Positions 1-5,924 of a stretch of 7,037 bases of DNA are shown one piece after another. The DNA is from Actinomycetota bacterium (GTDB taxonomy: Bacteria > Actinomycetota > Thermoleophilia > Gaiellales > Gaiellaceae). The translations under genes and the position numbers were made by a program. Under the pieces are notes generated by a model. That model was given only the letters and a program-made list of their open reading frames with translations, was not told where the DNA came from and made no database searches. The stretch's first letter is position 1. Each line of letters starts with the position of its first letter. Location of the stretch: NCBI GenBank assembly GCA_013812265.1, contig JACCTQ010000333.1, forward strand, positions 1 through 7,037, written 5' to 3'.

Positions 1-1556
1 ACGACGCCGCCGCCGCCGCGGCGAGGGTCGCCAGCGGCGGCGAGCGAAACGTCGGGTCGGACCTCGACGCCGGCAGCGCCGCCGAAGTAGAGGTTGCGGC
101 GCCGCCAGCGAACGACCTCGTAGCCCATCGCCTCCACCCGGTCGAGCTCGGAGGCGTCGGCGCCGCCTTCGCAGTGCACGAAAGGCTCCTCCATGTGCAC
201 TCGAGGCGCCGCCACAGCTTCGCCGACGGGCAGGCCGTGACCCACCACGTTGATGATGATCTGCAGGATTGCACCACGCAGGCGCAGCGATCCGGCGCTA
301 CCGACGACGAGCCTCGGCGCGCCGTCTCGCAGGACGACCGACGGCGCCATCATGCTCGTCATGCGGACGCCGGGCCGGTGAACGCCCCCGGTGACGTTGA
401 GGTCGAACTCGCCGATCATGTTGTTCAGATGGATGCCGGTACCCGGCACGACGATTCCCGAGCCCGCGCCCGTGGAGACCGTGAGCGACGCTGCGTTCCC
501 GCGGCCGTCCACGACGGAGATGTGGGTTGTCCCGCGTGCGACGGCCGGCTCGAGCGGCGCATCCGTGCGCGAGCCGACGCGGCCCACCGCGGCCTCGAGG
601 GCGCGCTCGTCGTACAGCCGGCGCGCGAGGCCGCCGCGGTAGAGCTCCCGGGCGAAAGGGCCGCCTCGCGCGCGGCTTTGCTCGCGCATGACCTCTACGA
701 GCTGAGCGATCGCGTCGGCGCTTCCAGCCCGCCCCGCGACGCCCATGCGGTCGAGCAGCCGCAGGCCGTAGCCGATGAGGACACCTCCCGTCGACGGGGG
801 CGGATTGGAGACGAGCTCGTGGCCAAGGAAGGACGCGCGGATGGGCCGTCGCCTGATTACGCGGTACGCCGCGAGGTCCTCGCGTGTCACGCTCCCGTTC
901 CGCCCCTGAACGTGCTCCACCAGAGCAGCTGCCAGCTCGCCGCGGTAGAAGTCTTCGGGGCCGGCGTCGGCAAGTCGCTCCAGCGTCGTCGCCAGATCCC
1001 GCATGACCAGGCGGTCACCGGCGACGAGACGCTGGCCGTCGAGCTCGTACAGCTCCCGTCCCTCGTCGGTGTGGCGCAGGATGAGATCGAGGATGGCGTG
1101 CAGGTACGCCTGCGAGCGCGTGAGCTCGACGCCGCCGCGCGCCAGCACGATCGCCGGTGAGAGCAGGTCGCCCCAGGGTCTGGTGCCGAACGAGCGGTGC
1201 GCGTCAGCCAGGCCGGCCACGGCGCCCGGCACCGCGCACGACGCCGCTCCGATGCGGAAGACCTGCGAAGACTCGGGCGTGAACGAGACGTCGATCGCCT
1301 CCATCTCCGAGGCGGTGGGCGGCTTCGCCCCCAGCCCGGGCACGTCGACGAAGAAGTCGAGCACGCGCGACGAGCGGTCGCGCGCACGGTGAACGAGCAT
1401 GAAACCCCCGCCGCCCGGGCCGGTGAGAGGGCTCTCGCAGACCCATGAGGCGAACCCGGCTGCGATGCACGCATCGACCGCGTTGCCGCCATCGGCGAGC
1501 ACGCGCGCACCCACCTCAGCGGTCACCGGGTGCCCAGCGGCGATAGCGCCCCTCAT
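1..1556 (-). CDS. gamma-glutamyltransferase-family Ntn-hydrolase (GGT-like), 3' end cut by window
   Basis: 518 codons are visible and run off the left edge. The frame reaches DPRRGGGG, a typical GGT C-terminus, so only a few residues are missing. The family is made as a proenzyme that cleaves itself before a Thr; that Thr then transfers or hydrolyses gamma-glutamyl groups, for example of glutathione. Visible marks are GHPVTAEVG..GGNAVDA (8-29), TGPGGGGFMLV (45-55), the processing site TTHISVVD with T343 as predicted nucleophile, GTGIHLNN, RMTSMMAPS (TS at 400-401) and GSAGS (419-423). Several classical substrate-binding positions differ: DFF replaces DFR at 67-69, and GS replaces the oxyanion GG. 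The substrate is therefore uncertain. The ATG at 1556 fits the family N-terminus exactly and leaves no signal peptide, so a cytosolic location is likely, unlike periplasmic GGTs. No Shine-Dalgarno is present; a -10 box sits 6 nt upstream. It is divergent from the membrane protein gene. Confidence 0.93.
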   Translation of the reverse strand, partial: MRGAIAAGHPVTAEVGARVLADGGNAVDACIAAGFASWVCESPLTGPGGGGFMLVHRARDRSSRVLDFFVDVPGLGAKPPTASEMEAIDVSFTPESSQVFRIGAASCAVPGAVAGLADAHRSFGTRPWGDLLSPAIVLARGGVELTRSQAYLHAILDLILRHTDEGRELYELDGQRLVAGDRLVMRDLATTLERLADAGPEDFYRGELAAALVEHVQGRNGSVTREDLAAYRVIRRRPIRASFLGHELVSNPPPSTGGVLIGYGLRLLDRMGVAGRAGSADAIAQLVEVMREQSRARGGPFARELYRGGLARRLYDERALEAAVGRVGSRTDAPLEPAVARGTTHISVVDGRGNAASLTVSTGAGSGIVVPGTGIHLNNMIGEFDLNVTGGVHRPGVRMTSMMAPSVVLRDGAPRLVVGSAGSLRLRGAILQIIINVVGHGLPVGEAVAAPRVHMEEPFVHCEGGADASELDRVEAMGYEVVRWRRRNLYFGGAAGVEVRPDVSLAAAGDPRRGGGGV

Positions 1557-1616
1557 GGCGAGAGCGTAATCGGCAGAGCGAGACGCCAAGCACGAGTGGC
1601 TTTAGAGTTCGCCACC
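1557..1616. promoter_or_regulatory. divergent promoter region, apparently leaderless on both sides
   Basis: This 60-bp spacer separates two divergent start codons. On the minus strand TACGCT (plus 1563-1568) lies 6 nt before the ATG at 1556. On the plus strand TAGAGT (1603-1608) lies 8 nt before the GTG at 1617. Both fit a TANNNT -10 box whose transcript would begin at or next to the start codon. Neither side has a Shine-Dalgarno sequence, and no convincing -35 box is visible. The assignment rests on spacing and pattern only. Confidence 0.5.
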
Positions 1617-3239
1617 GTGCAACTCGCCTTCGTGCCACGGCCCACGCCGCTCGCGCGCGAGGCACTGTTGTCGGCGGCGGCCGCAGCGGCCCTCGCCGCC
1701 GGGTTCGCCTGGCTCGGGCCGCCAGGGAGCGATCTCGCTGCGCACGCCTACCAGCGGGCCATCTTCATTCAAGACGGGTTCGCCCTCTGGAACAACTTCT
1801 GGTACTCGGGGCGCTACAGCTTCGTCACGTACAGCCTCCTCTACTACCCGCTCGCCGCGCTGCTCGGGATCAAGCTGCTCGCCGTGGCGACGATCGCGAC
1901 GGCCGCCCTGGCGTTTGCGGTCGTCCTGGGACGCGAGTGGGGTCCCACAGCTCGCTGGTCGAGCCGGACGTTCGCCGTCGTCTGGGCCGGAATTGTCCTT
2001 TCCGCCGCCTTCCCGTTCGCGCTCGGCATCGCTTTGGCACTGCTCGCCCTCTGGACGCTGCAGGCACAGGCCAGGTGGCGTTTTGCGGCGCTGGCTTTGC
2101 TCACGCTCGCCGCCAGCCCGGTCGCGTTCCTGCTCCTCGCCCTCGTGCTCACGGGGATCGGCATCGCCCGCATCCAGGAGCGCCGGCGGTTCGTGGTGCC
2201 CGCGCTGACCGTAGCCGGCGCCGGCGCTGTCCAGCTGCTCCTGTCGCGGGCGTTCCCGGCGGATGGTCAATTCCCCTTCTCGCCTGAGGAGCTGGCAGCC
2301 GCGTGTACGTTCTGCCTCATCGGCGCGGCACTCACCTGGCGCGTCGAGCCGGCGCGGATGCTTCGCTTCGTCTTCGTCGTCTACCTCGCCGCCTGCCTGC
2401 TCTCCTACCTCGTGCCCTCGGCCGTCGGCGAGAACGTCGCCCGGCTCCGCTTCGCTGCCGTCCCCATCGCCGTGCTCTCGCTCTCGCTTCGCAACTGGCG
2501 GCCGCTCGGGTTGTCGCTCGTCGCCCTCGGGCTCGCCATCTCGTGGAACGTCGCTCCTCTCGCCGCCAGCTTCGCGAAGGCCGCCGACGATCCGGCCACC
2601 GAGTCAAGCTACTGGCAACCCGCCGTCAGTTTCCTGCGCACGCATCTCTCCCCCTCCTACCGCGTCGAGGCCGTGGACACCGCCGGCCACTGGGCGGCCG
2701 TTCATCTCCCCCGCGCCGGGATCCCGCTGGCCCGCGGCTGGTTCCGGCAGGACGACTTTCCACAGAACAGCGTTCTATACAGCGAGCTCGGCCCACGGAC
2801 ATACCAGCGCTGGCTGCGTGGGCTCGGCATTCGCTACGTCGTACTGACCGATGCGCCTCCCGATTACAGCGCCCGGGCCGAGGCCGAGCTGCTCGCGAGC
2901 GCCCGCTCAGGCCTTACGGTGGTGCTTCGGACACGTCACCTCACGGTGTTCGAGGTCCCGCGCCCCCGCAAGATCGTCACCGGGCCCGGTTCAGCCCGGG
3001 TGATCAGCCTACGCCGAACACGTCTCGAGCTCGACGTCCCGGTGGGCGGCCGCTACCGCCTTGCCGTGCGGCATTCCCCCTACTGGGGCACGTCGAGCGG
3101 CTGTCTCACGGCGGGCAAGGACGGGATGCTTCGTCTCGACGCGCCGCGCGCCGGCCGCGTAGAGCTCGTGTTCGACGTCGATGCGGGCCGTGCGATCGCG
3201 ACCGTTGCCGGTCGCTCGCGCACGAACTGCGCCGGCTAG
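1617..3239 (+). CDS. polytopic membrane protein, GT-C/PTPS-related-like, function unknown
   Basis: 540 residues from the chosen GTG. The N-terminal ~315 residues hold about nine hydrophobic segments (near 13-33, 71-105, 118-148, 157-184, 193-210, 228-245, 250-267, 277-292, 296-314). The remaining ~220 are soluble. The first loop after segment one carries GSDLAAHAYQ followed by aromatic-rich WNNFWYSGRYSF. An acidic residue in this loop is typical of GT-C glycosyltransferases and related proteins. After the membrane part come SSYWQPAVSFLR, ARGWFRQDDFPQN and YQRWLRGLGIRYVVLTD, as in bacterial membrane proteins of the PTPS-related type, then a beta-rich tail. I infer a cell-envelope role, perhaps in glycan transfer; no donor or acceptor can be named. 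The frame is open upstream to GTG 1530, but that start would overlap the divergent gene. GTG 1617 sits just behind a -10 box and begins 12 residues before the first membrane segment. GTG 1596 is another option. Confidence 0.85.
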   Translation: MQLAFVPRPTPLAREALLSAAAAAALAAGFAWLGPPGSDLAAHAYQRAIFIQDGFALWNNFWYSGRYSFVTYSLLYYPLAALLGIKLLAVATIATAALAFAVVLGREWGPTARWSSRTFAVVWAGIVLSAAFPFALGIALALLALWTLQAQARWRFAALALLTLAASPVAFLLLALVLTGIGIARIQERRRFVVPALTVAGAGAVQLLLSRAFPADGQFPFSPEELAAACTFCLIGAALTWRVEPARMLRFVFVVYLAACLLSYLVPSAVGENVARLRFAAVPIAVLSLSLRNWRPLGLSLVALGLAISWNVAPLAASFAKAADDPATESSYWQPAVSFLRTHLSPSYRVEAVDTAGHWAAVHLPRAGIPLARGWFRQDDFPQNSVLYSELGPRTYQRWLRGLGIRYVVLTDAPPDYSARAEAELLASARSGLTVVLRTRHLTVFEVPRPRKIVTGPGSARVISLRRTRLELDVPVGGRYRLAVRHSPYWGTSSGCLTAGKDGMLRLDAPRAGRVELVFDVDAGRAIATVAGRSRTNCAG

Positions 3240-3256
3240 ATGATTGATGACGTCCC

Positions 3257-3279
3257 GGGCGCGGCGCCGGAGCCGCCCC
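3257..3279. terminator. GC-rich hairpin between convergent genes, possible bidirectional terminator
   Basis: In the 75-bp gap between two convergent stop codons, GGGcGCGGC (3257-3265) can pair with GCCGCCCC-type sequence at 3272-3279 around a 6-nt loop. This gives about 8 base pairs with one bulged C. There is no T tract on either strand, so it is not a textbook intrinsic terminator. The location is the main argument for termination. In DNA this rich in GC a chance hairpin is quite possible. Confidence 0.3.
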
Positions 3280-3314
3280 CGAGCAGCTCACGAACTTGGA
3301 GCTCGATCAACCAT

Positions 3315-4652
3315 TTACACGTCGCGCAGGAAGCTCGGCGGCTCGAGCCGCTCCTCGCTTCCGCGAACGGTGCCCGCGGTCGGCCGGCGGCGCTGGCGGC
3401 CGCCGAGACCCGTCGCGACGACGGTCACCCACATCTGGCCGGCCAGTCGCTCGTCGACCGTCGCGCCGAAGATGATGTTCGTGTCGTCGTTCGCCGCCTG
3501 GCGCACGACCTCTGCCGCCTCGTTGACCTCGATCAGCGAGAGATCGGGCCCGCCCGCTATGGAGAGCAGGATGCCGGTGGCGGCGACGATCTCCGTCTCG
3601 ATCAGCGGCGAGCGGAGCGCCCGCTCGGCCGCCTCCTGCGCGCGATTCTCGCTCGTCGAGTAGCCGATGCCCATGAGCGCCGAGCCCGCGTCCTTCATGA
3701 CGGTGCGGACATCGGCGAAGTCGAGGTTGATGAGGCCCGGCATGGTGATGAGATCGCAGATGCCCTGTACGCCCTGACGTAGCACGTCGTCTGCGATGCG
3801 GAACGCGTCCAGCATGGAGGTCGAGCGCTCGAGCACCTCCAAGAGCCGGTCGTTGGGGATCACGATCACCGTGTCGCACGCCTCGCGGAGCGCGGCCACA
3901 CCCTCCTCCGCCTGCCGGAGGCGGCGCGTGCCCTCGAACTTGAACGGAAGCGTCACGATCCCGACGGTCAGGGCATCGTGCTCCCGCGCGATGCGGGCGA
4001 CGACCGGAGCCGCGCCGGATCCTGTTCCGCCGCCCTCTCCGGCCGTGACGAAAACCATGTCGGAACCTCGCAGCGCGCGGCGAATCTCGTCGTAGCTCTC
4101 CTCGGCCGCCCGGCGACCCAGGTCCGGGTCAGCGCCAGAGCCGAGACCCTTGGTCAGCTCTTGACCGATGTGGATCTTGTGCGGAGCGTCGCTCGTCTGC
4201 AGTTGCTGGAGGTCGGTGTTCACGGCGACGAACTCGACCTGGGCGATGCCCGAGTCGATCATCCGGTCGACCGCATTCAGTCCGCCGCCGCCAACGCCCA
4301 CCACCCGGATGACGGCAAGGTACGACGTCGACCCTGGCTTGGGGACGTAGTGCAGGCGCGGCGCCGGCTCCGGGAGCGGCTCCAGCCAGCGCGGCTTCGG
4401 CCGCTCGGGCTCGGTCTCAGTCTCTGCCGGCTTCAGTGCGGGAGTCTTCTCGGCAGGCTCGGCCTCGTCGAACGGAGGAGCGTGCTCGACAGTCTCCTCG
4501 AGCGGCTCCGTGACGGGCTTCAGCTTGCGTCGAGATGGCCGAGGCGCTTTCTCGTCGCCTCCCTCACGTTCGGCCTGGCGCTGCGCCGCCTCGGTCGCCC
4601 GGAAGAGCTCCGCGAGCGGGCCCTCACGCATGCTGGCGCGCTTTCGCGCCAT
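3315..4652 (-). CDS. ftsZ: FtsZ tubulin-like cell division GTPase with long N-terminal extension
   Basis: 445 residues. FtsZ polymerises with GTP at midcell into the Z ring that organises septum synthesis. The GTPase domain starts near residue 111 (YLAVIRVVGVGGGG). It has NTD at 145-147, the tubulin signature AGEGGGTGSG (204-213), NDRL at 267-270 and the T7 loop NLDFADV (309-315) with both catalytic Asp, so polymerisation and hydrolysis look intact. The C-terminal tail EPPSFLRDV matches the conserved peptide that binds partners such as FtsA or SepF. Two oddities stand out. About 110 residues, rich in Pro, Glu and Arg, precede the core, where tens are usual. The linker between core and tail is only ~20 residues. 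The ATG at 4652 is set by GGGAGGTG at 4657-4664. The gene overlaps the end of parA by 29 nt, so the two are almost certainly co-transcribed. Whether this is the cell's only FtsZ or a second copy cannot be told here. Confidence 0.96.
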   Translation of the reverse strand: MARKRASMREGPLAELFRATEAAQRQAEREGGDEKAPRPSRRKLKPVTEPLEETVEHAPPFDEAEPAEKTPALKPAETETEPERPKPRWLEPLPEPAPRLHYVPKPGSTSYLAVIRVVGVGGGGLNAVDRMIDSGIAQVEFVAVNTDLQQLQTSDAPHKIHIGQELTKGLGSGADPDLGRRAAEESYDEIRRALRGSDMVFVTAGEGGGTGSGAAPVVARIAREHDALTVGIVTLPFKFEGTRRLRQAEEGVAALREACDTVIVIPNDRLLEVLERSTSMLDAFRIADDVLRQGVQGICDLITMPGLINLDFADVRTVMKDAGSALMGIGYSTSENRAQEAAERALRSPLIETEIVAATGILLSIAGGPDLSLIEVNEAAEVVRQAANDDTNIIFGATVDERLAGQMWVTVVATGLGGRQRRRPTAGTVRGSEERLEPPSFLRDV

Positions 4653-5394
4653 TCAACACCTCCCTGGCCAGGTCGCGATAGGCCTCGGCCGCCGCGCCCG
4701 ACGGATCGTACTTGAGCACGGAGCTGCCCTTCACAGGCGCCTCTGCATAGCGGATCGTCTTGCGGATTCGCGTGTTGAAGACGAGCTTGCCGAAATTCTC
4801 CTCGAGGATCTCGATCGCCTCGCGCGAATGCAGCGTGCGGCGGTCGAACATGGTCGGCAAGATGCCCTGGATCTCGACGTTGGGGTTCAAGTTCTCGCGA
4901 ATCATCGACAGCGTGTTCTCGAGCTGCACCAGTCCCCGCAGGGAGAGGTACTCGCACTGCACGGGCACGATGACGCCGTCCGAAGCGACCAGTGCGTTCA
5001 CGGTCAGGACGCCCAGCGACGGCGGCGTGTCGATCAAGATGTAGTCGTAGCGGTGCTTGACGGGCGCGAGCGCCTTCTCGAGCGCTCGCTCGCGGCCTAT
5101 CATCCCCGAGAGGGCGAGCTCGGCGCCGGCCAGGTCGAGCGACGAGACCGCCACATCGATCTCCTTCTCGTGCACCACCTCCTCGATCGGCAGCCGGTGC
5201 ACCAGGACGTCGAACAGGGAGCGCTCGATCGAGTCAGGATTCAGACCCTGGCTCATGGTCAGGTTTCCCTGCGGGTCCAGGTCGACCGCAAGCACGCGGA
5301 GTCCCTTCTCCTTGAAGGCGACGCCCAGGTTGAGGGTCGTGGTCGTCTTCGCGACCCCGCCCTTCTGGTTGGCGAATGCGATCACCTGCGCCAT
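4624..5394 (-). CDS. parA: ParA/Soj-family chromosome partitioning ATPase
   Basis: 256 residues from the chosen ATG. ParA ATPases bind DNA as ATP dimers and position chromosome origins or other cargo, usually with ParB as activator. The deviant Walker A is KGGVAKTT (11-18) with both signature lysines. DPQGN (40-44) is the switch region, YILIDTPPS (118-126) the Walker B, followed by ECEYLSL-like QCEYLSLRG (146-154). The C-terminus PSGAAAEAYRDLA is typical of Soj. The length is that of a minimal Soj without an N-terminal DNA-binding domain. The frame is open to GTG 5487, with an ATG at 5457. I chose ATG 5394 because GAGGAA sits 6 nt upstream and MAQVIAFANQ is the usual Soj beginning. No parB lies in the window, which is unusual for a chromosomal soj. 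The next gene, ftsZ, overlaps its end by 29 nt. The ATPase may therefore act on the division ring in the manner of MipZ or another ParA-like positioner; that role is inferred. Confidence 0.94.
   Translation of the reverse strand: MAQVIAFANQKGGVAKTTTTLNLGVAFKEKGLRVLAVDLDPQGNLTMSQGLNPDSIERSLFDVLVHRLPIEEVVHEKEIDVAVSSLDLAGAELALSGMIGRERALEKALAPVKHRYDYILIDTPPSLGVLTVNALVASDGVIVPVQCEYLSLRGLVQLENTLSMIRENLNPNVEIQGILPTMFDRRTLHSREAIEILEENFGKLVFNTRIRKTIRYAEAPVKGSSVLKYDPSGAAAEAYRDLAREVLNGAKARQHA
4657..4664 (-). promoter_or_regulatory. Shine-Dalgarno for ftsZ inside the parA coding region
   Basis: The minus strand reads GGGAGGTGTTGAATG. The GGAGG core is 6 nt from the ATG at 4652. It lies within the last codons of parA and decides the ftsZ start in favour of residue 1. 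A second in-frame ATG seven codons later (top base 4631) has no comparable site and would overlap parA by only 8 nt. Confidence 0.8.
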
Positions 5395-5400
5395 CGGCTC

Positions 5401-5406
5401 TTCCTC
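5401..5406 (-). promoter_or_regulatory. Shine-Dalgarno supporting the internal parA start
   Basis: The minus strand reads GAGGAAGAGCCGATG, with GAGGAA 6 nt from the ATG at 5394. The earlier candidates are weaker: GTG 5487 has GAGGAG only one base away, and ATG 5457 has GGAG at 4 nt. The earlier starts would add a basic, poorly conserved-looking leader of 21 or 31 residues. Confidence 0.65.
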
Positions 5407-5519
5407 AGCGACCGGGTCGTGCCTTGGCGGACGGGAGAGCAGGCGCGCGAGTCCCATAGAGCTCCGTGTTTCGGTTCGTCGCCGCACTCTCCTCTAGATG
5501 CTTGATCCCTATGAGGCGA

Positions 5520-5549
5520 ACGCTACAGGGTCCGCGGGCGCGCGGTCAC
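5520..5549 (-). promoter_or_regulatory. candidate promoter for parA-ftsZ
   Basis: On the minus strand, GTGACC (plus 5544-5549) and TAGCGT (plus 5520-5525) are 18 nt apart. GTGACC shares TGAC with the -35 consensus, and TAGCGT fits TANNNT. A transcript starting near 5513 would have a leader of about 120 nt before the parA ATG at 5394. If the upstream GTG 5487 were used, the leader would be about 26 nt. This is pattern evidence only. Confidence 0.3.
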
Positions 5550-5596
5550 CGGGTCGCGGCGCAGCAGGCGGGCACGTTCAGAGGATCTCGGCGCGC

Positions 5597-5628
5597 TGCT
5601 CGACCGAGCAACGGCTAGCGAGCAGCCG
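5597..5628 (-). terminator. two small hairpins at the end of the 73-residue gene
   Basis: TGCTC/GAGCA (5597-5601 with 5606-5610, 4-nt loop) and CGGCT/AGCCG (5612-5616 with 5624-5628, 7-nt loop) lie across and just past the stop codon at 5615-5617. Each stem is only 5 bp and there is no T run, so this is at best a weak terminator or attenuation point before the parA promoter region. Confidence 0.2.
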
Positions 5629-5836
5629 AAGGCACCCTCCCTTCCGCCAGAGCCGCCTCCAGCCTTCGAAGCGCGGCTTCCGCAAGCTCGTCGGCGTGGT
5701 GCTCGGCCGCGATCCACAGTCTCGCTTCCACCAGCAATTCCTGCACTTCGGCGAGAACGTGGAACGGATCGGCCCGCTCGCTTTCGAGGAGCTCGATGCG
5801 CCGAAGGCGCTCGATCACCTGCCGGGCTTCCTCCAC
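5615..5836 (-). CDS. small all-helical hypothetical protein, 73 residues
   Basis: I do not recognise the family. The product is acidic and strongly helix-forming, with heptad-like Leu/Ile/Val spacing: VIERLRRIELLESER at the N-terminus, then VLAEVQELLVEARLWIAAEHHADELAEAALRRL-type sequence through residue 60. There is one HH pair at 46-47 and no Cys. There is no signal peptide or membrane segment. A short coiled-coil or helical-bundle adaptor is likely. The GTG at 5836 is the earliest possible start because an in-frame TAG lies three codons upstream, and it has no room for a Shine-Dalgarno. The -10 box TAGCGT ends 6 nt before it, which fits a leaderless message. It is on the same strand as parA-ftsZ, 220 bp upstream of the parA start. 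It could be a partner of that pair, but only position suggests this. The opposite-strand frame reads as low-complexity shadow sequence. Confidence 0.72.
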   Translation of the reverse strand: MEEARQVIERLRRIELLESERADPFHVLAEVQELLVEARLWIAAEHHADELAEAALRRLEAALAEGRVPSAAR

Positions 5837-5842
5837 GCTCCG

Positions 5843-5848
5843 ACGCTA
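5843..5848 (-). promoter_or_regulatory. -10 box, leaderless promoter of the 73-residue gene
   Basis: The minus strand reads TAGCGTCGGAGCGTG: a TANNNT box, 6 nt, then the GTG start at 5836. The spacing is identical to that at the GGT-like gene. A possible -35, TTGGTC (minus strand, near plus 5869-5874), is 20 nt away, longer than usual. Confidence 0.45.
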
Positions 5849-5878
5849 GCCGGCGGACGCGCACCCGGGACCAACGTT

Positions 5879-5897
5879 TCTGTGCCAACTCTGTGCC
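5879..5897. repeat. direct repeat TCTGTGCC-AAC-TCTGTGCC upstream of the 73-residue gene
   Basis: Two identical 8-bp copies (5879-5886 and 5890-5897) are separated by 3 bp, giving an 11-bp period, about one helical turn. They lie in the 88-bp gap between the unrecognised gene and the 73-residue gene, just upstream of where the -35 region of the latter would be. That is a natural place for an activator or repressor site. Chance occurrence cannot be excluded. Confidence 0.4.
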
Positions 5898-5924
5898 GCT
5901 TCCGAGCTCGTCCCTAGATTAGTG

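Noticed and set aside
1..20. CGCCGC-type simple repeat at the left edge
   Set aside because: It is the glycine codons of the GGT C-terminus (DPRRGGGG) read on the other strand, not an independent repeat.
174..1160. Long plus-strand open frame of 328 codons opposite the GGT-like gene
   Set aside because: It is antisense to a clear GGT frame and its translation is Arg/Ala/Asp-rich without family motifs, as expected of a shadow in GC-rich DNA.
887..1510. Minus-strand open frame of 207 codons overlapping the GGT-like gene
   Set aside because: Same strand, shifted frame. The translation is Ser/Arg/Ala-rich low-complexity sequence, while the other frame gives GGT motifs throughout.
2303..3247. 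Plus-strand open frame of 314 codons inside the membrane protein gene
   Set aside because: An Arg-rich alternate frame with no hydrophobic segments or motifs; the overlapping membrane protein frame is coherent.
5467..5472. TGTTTC half-site resembling parS upstream of parA
   Set aside because: The other half of the palindrome (GAAACA with the central CACGTG-like part) is absent, so it is not a parS site.
3978..5505. Long plus-strand open frames opposite ftsZ and parA (3978-4715 and 4510-5505)
   Set aside because: Antisense to two strongly recognised genes. The translations are charge-rich without recognisable domains.
5868..5890. TTGGCAC followed by TTGG on the minus strand, reminiscent of a sigma-54 promoter
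   Set aside because: The GG-to-GC spacing is wrong and the -12 element lacks GC. Sigma-54 is also generally absent from actinobacteria.
5498..5917. Plus-strand open frame of 139 codons opposite the 73-residue gene
   Set aside because: No domain or plausible start context. The minus-strand frame has a regular helical pattern and a fitting promoter.
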